The notes under the pieces were generated by a model that did no database searches, was not told where the DNA came from, and was given only the letters and a program-made list of their open reading frames with translations. Of a stretch of 7,238 bases of DNA, positions 5,052-7,238 are shown piece after piece. Each line of letters opens with the position of its first letter. Positions within the stretch are counted from its first letter, which is position 1. Source of the stretch: W0P28-013 sp963659365 (lineage in GTDB: Bacteria; Bacteroidota; Bacteroidia; Bacteroidales; Paludibacteraceae); contig CAVKTI010000081.1 of NCBI GenBank assembly GCA_963659365.1, positions 1 to 7,238 on the forward strand. The letters run 5' to 3'. A program made the translations under genes and the position numbers.

Positions 5052-7145
5052 ATGAAACACTTTGGAACCATTTTAACTCTAACTGCAATGCTTATGCTAA
5101 CTGCTTGCAATCACCGTGAGAATCCGTTTCTGACCGAGTGGAACACGCCCTACGGCTTGCCGCCATTCGACCAGATAGAAGAGGCCGATTATCTGCCCGC
5201 CATACGCGAAGGCATTGCGCAGCAACAGGCCGAAATCGATGCCATTGTGGCCGATACTGCCGCACCGACATTTGCAAATACCATCGAAGCCTACGAAAAA
5301 TCGGGCAAACTGCTCGCCAAAGTGGTTGGCGTGCTGTTCAATGTGGTGGAAACCGACGGCAACGACCGCTTGAACGCTATTGTCGAAGAGGCACTGCCGC
5401 TCATCACCGAGCATAGCGACAACATCTTTATGAATGCCGACCTCTACAAGCGTGTGGCAGCGATTTATGCACAAAAAGAGTCGCTCGACCTTACGCCCGA
5501 ACAGGCCACCGTACTCGAAAACACCAATCGCCACTTTGTGCGCAACGGCATTGCGCTCGATGCCGACAAACAGGCACGCTTGCGCGAAATCAATAAACAA
5601 CTGTCGGGCTTGGAGCAGAAATTTGGCACAAATCTGTTGGCCGAAAACAACGCGTTCCAACTGCTGCTCGACGAATCGGATTTGGCAGGACTGCCCGAAG
5701 GCGTGCGCAATGCCGCTGCCGAAGCCGCCACTGCCGCTGGCCACAACGGAAAATATCTGATTACGCTGCACGCCCCGAGCCGCATTCCGTTCCTGCAATA
5801 CAGCGAACGCCGCGACCTGCGCGAAAAGGTGTACAAAGCCTATATCAATCGCGGCAACAACGGCAATGCCAACGACAACAACCAAATTGTGCTCGACATC
5901 ATGCGGCTGCGCATCGAAAAAGCCAAACTGCTCGGGTTCAATACGCCTGCCGACTTTATTCTCGACGAAACGATGGCCAAAACTGCGCCAACAGTCGATA
6001 AATTCCTCGGCGAGATATTCGTTGCTGCCAACAACAAAGCCAAAGCCGAGCGCGCAGAACTGCAAAAACTCATCGACCGCGACCACGGCGGTTTCAAACT
6101 CGAAGCGTGGGATTGGGACTACTACACCGAACGGTTGCGCCGCGAAAAATATGCCCTCAACGAGGACGACATCAAGCCCTATTTTCAGATGGAACGCGTG
6201 CGCGAAGGCGTGTTTGCGTGCGCACACAAACTCTACGGACTGAATTTCGAAAAACTCGACTCTGTGCCGATTTATCATCCCGATGTGGAGGCGTTCAAAA
6301 TAACCGACGCCGACGGCTCGCTCATCGGGCTGTTCTACACCGACTACTATCCGCGTGCCAGCAAACGCGGCGGCGCATGGATGAACGACTACCGCAGTCA
6401 GCAAAACATCGACGGACACATGGTGCGCCCCATTGTGGTGAATGTGGGCAACTTTACCAAACCGACCGCCAACACGCCGTCGCTACTCACGCTCGACGAG
6501 GTAGAAACGCTCTTCCACGAGTTTGGGCACGCCCTGCACAGCCTGCTGTCGCAATGCCACTACCCAAGCGTAAGCGGCACCAATGTGCCCCGCGATTTTG
6601 TGGAGATGATGAGCCAGATAAACGAAAATTGGGCGTTCGAACCCGAAGTGCTGGCCATGTACGCCAAACACTACCAAACGGGCGAAACTATTCCCGATTC
6701 GTTGGTCGAGAAAATCAACCGCAGCCTGCTGTTCAACCAAGGTTTTGTAACCACCGAACTGACTGCTGCCGCCATTCTTGACATGAAATGGCACGAACTG
6801 ACCAGCGTCGATGGCATCGATGTGCAGGCGTTTGAAAAGGCAAAAATGGCCGAAATCGGGCTTATTCCCGAAATTGCGCCGCGCTACACCACCACCAATT
6901 TCAACCATGTGTTCAACAACGGCTATTGCGCTGGTTACTACAGTTACCTCTGGGCCGAAGTACTCGACAAAGATGCGTTCGAACTGTTCCGCCAAAATGG
7001 CATTTTCGACCCTGCTACAGCGCGCTCGTTCCGCACCAACTGCCTCGAAAAAGGCGGCAGCGAAGACCCCATGACACTCTTCGTGCGCTTCCGTGGTGCC
7101 CAGCCCAACCCCGATGCTATGCTGCGCGGCCGCGGACTGAAATAG
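5052..7145 (+). CDS. dcp: Lipoprotein peptidyl-dipeptidase Dcp (M3 family zinc metallopeptidase)
   Basis: This enzyme removes C-terminal dipeptides from peptides. The 697-residue product is full length for the family and matches E. coli Dcp as recalled along its whole length. Landmarks are N-P-F-L near 24-27, W-D-W-D-Y-Y near 353-358, R-R-E-K-Y near 363-367, Y-H-P-D-V near 408-412, the zinc site H-E-F-G-H (His489, Glu490, His493), third ligand Glu518 in F-V-E-M-M, S-G-T-N-V-P-R-D-F at 508-516, and the substrate-binding H-V-F-N-N-G-Y then G-Y-Y-S-Y (619-632, with His619, Tyr629, Tyr632). All catalytic positions are present. Unlike E. coli Dcp it starts with a signal peptide and lipobox L-T-A-C (Cys19), so it should be a membrane-anchored envelope lipoprotein. 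The signal peptide uses TTA and two CTA codons, otherwise nearly absent from the gene. It may use a promoter hidden in the upstream repeats or read-through from yidC. Confidence 0.95.
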   Translation: MKHFGTILTLTAMLMLTACNHRENPFLTEWNTPYGLPPFDQIEEADYLPAIREGIAQQQAEIDAIVADTAAPTFANTIEAYEKSGKLLAKVVGVLFNVVETDGNDRLNAIVEEALPLITEHSDNIFMNADLYKRVAAIYAQKESLDLTPEQATVLENTNRHFVRNGIALDADKQARLREINKQLSGLEQKFGTNLLAENNAFQLLLDESDLAGLPEGVRNAAAEAATAAGHNGKYLITLHAPSRIPFLQYSERRDLREKVYKAYINRGNNGNANDNNQIVLDIMRLRIEKAKLLGFNTPADFILDETMAKTAPTVDKFLGEIFVAANNKAKAERAELQKLIDRDHGGFKLEAWDWDYYTERLRREKYALNEDDIKPYFQMERVREGVFACAHKLYGLNFEKLDSVPIYHPDVEAFKITDADGSLIGLFYTDYYPRASKRGGAWMNDYRSQQNIDGHMVRPIVVNVGNFTKPTANTPSLLTLDEVETLFHEFGHALHSLLSQCHYPSVSGTNVPRDFVEMMSQINENWAFEPEVLAMYAKHYQTGETIPDSLVEKINRSLLFNQGFVTTELTAAAILDMKWHELTSVDGIDVQAFEKAKMAEIGLIPEIAPRYTTTNFNHVFNNGYCAGYYSYLWAEVLDKDAFELFRQNGIFDPATARSFRTNCLEKGGSEDPMTLFVRFRGAQPNPDAMLRGRGLK

Positions 7146-7185
7146 AGGGCAAGCAAGGGTTCACACAGATAAATCTAGGGGGGAT

Positions 7186-7215
7186 TTTGTTTTTGAGATA
7201 AAAGTCCTACCTTTG
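7186..7215 (+). promoter_or_regulatory. Promoter-like sequence for a gene beyond the window
   Basis: TTTG at 7186-7189 is followed after 18 bp by TACCTTTG (7208-7215), an exact TAnnTTTG. The spacing is one or two bases short of the yidC promoter above. It would transcribe rightward. An ATG at 7220-7222 (Met-Asn-Asn-Gln-Gly-Leu) lies only five bases past the -7 element, so the real start of the next gene may be further right, outside the window. Confidence 0.6.
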
Positions 7216-7238
7216 TTGCATGAATAATCAAGGACTAT

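Noticed and set aside
5097..6419. A 440-codon minus-strand frame inside dcp
   Set aside because: Same cause: it is in codon register with dcp, whose identity is certain, and has no recognisable domain.
7220..7238. Start of a new gene at the ATG 7220 (Met-Asn-Asn-Gln-Gly-Leu)
   Set aside because: Only six codons are visible, the ATG is five bases from the -7 element so the transcript would be leaderless, and one codon is the rare CTA. It cannot be supported from the window.

Overview
The window reads as a chromosomal segment of a Bacteroidota bacterium, probably Bacteroidales. The signs are a Bacteroidota-type promoter (TTTG, 20 bp, TAnnTTTG) before yidC, no Shine-Dalgarno sequences at the starts, a YidC with the long periplasmic domain and a Bacteroidota-style N-terminus, two lipoprotein signal peptides, and a C-terminal domain resembling those recognised by the type IX secretion system (T9SS). 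All supported genes lie on the + strand and happen to share one reading frame.

Layout. Bases 1-790 hold no convincing gene. From about 290 they are a mosaic of repeats: degenerate 7-bp tandem arrays (292-378), a half-palindrome followed by a T tract (401-431), a 124-bp unit with inverted ends (457-580), and a 133-nt imperfect palindrome (642-774). This mosaic runs into a gene for a two-repeat surface-type protein (792-1814) that has no signal peptide and no ATG codon anywhere, so it looks 5'-truncated. A lipoprotein gene of unknown function with two fibronectin-III-like modules follows 15 bp later (1830-2720). A clear intrinsic terminator (2743-2778) closes this pair. A consensus promoter (2806-2837) then starts yidC, the membrane protein insertase (2883-4757). 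A 294-bp gap tiled with short tandem repeats (4773-5040) separates it from a full-length lipoprotein peptidyl-dipeptidase of the Dcp/M3 family (5052-7145). The window ends in a promoter-like sequence for a gene beyond the edge.

The genes do not form one pathway. YidC inserts inner-membrane proteins, Dcp trims dipeptides from peptides in the envelope, and the first two genes look like an accessory surface or envelope unit. No clearly new multi-gene system is visible. The most unusual content is the repeat architecture, the truncated surface gene beside it, and a sharp codon anomaly: TTA, CTA and TCA are almost absent from all four genes but three of them cluster in the signal peptide of the dipeptidase.
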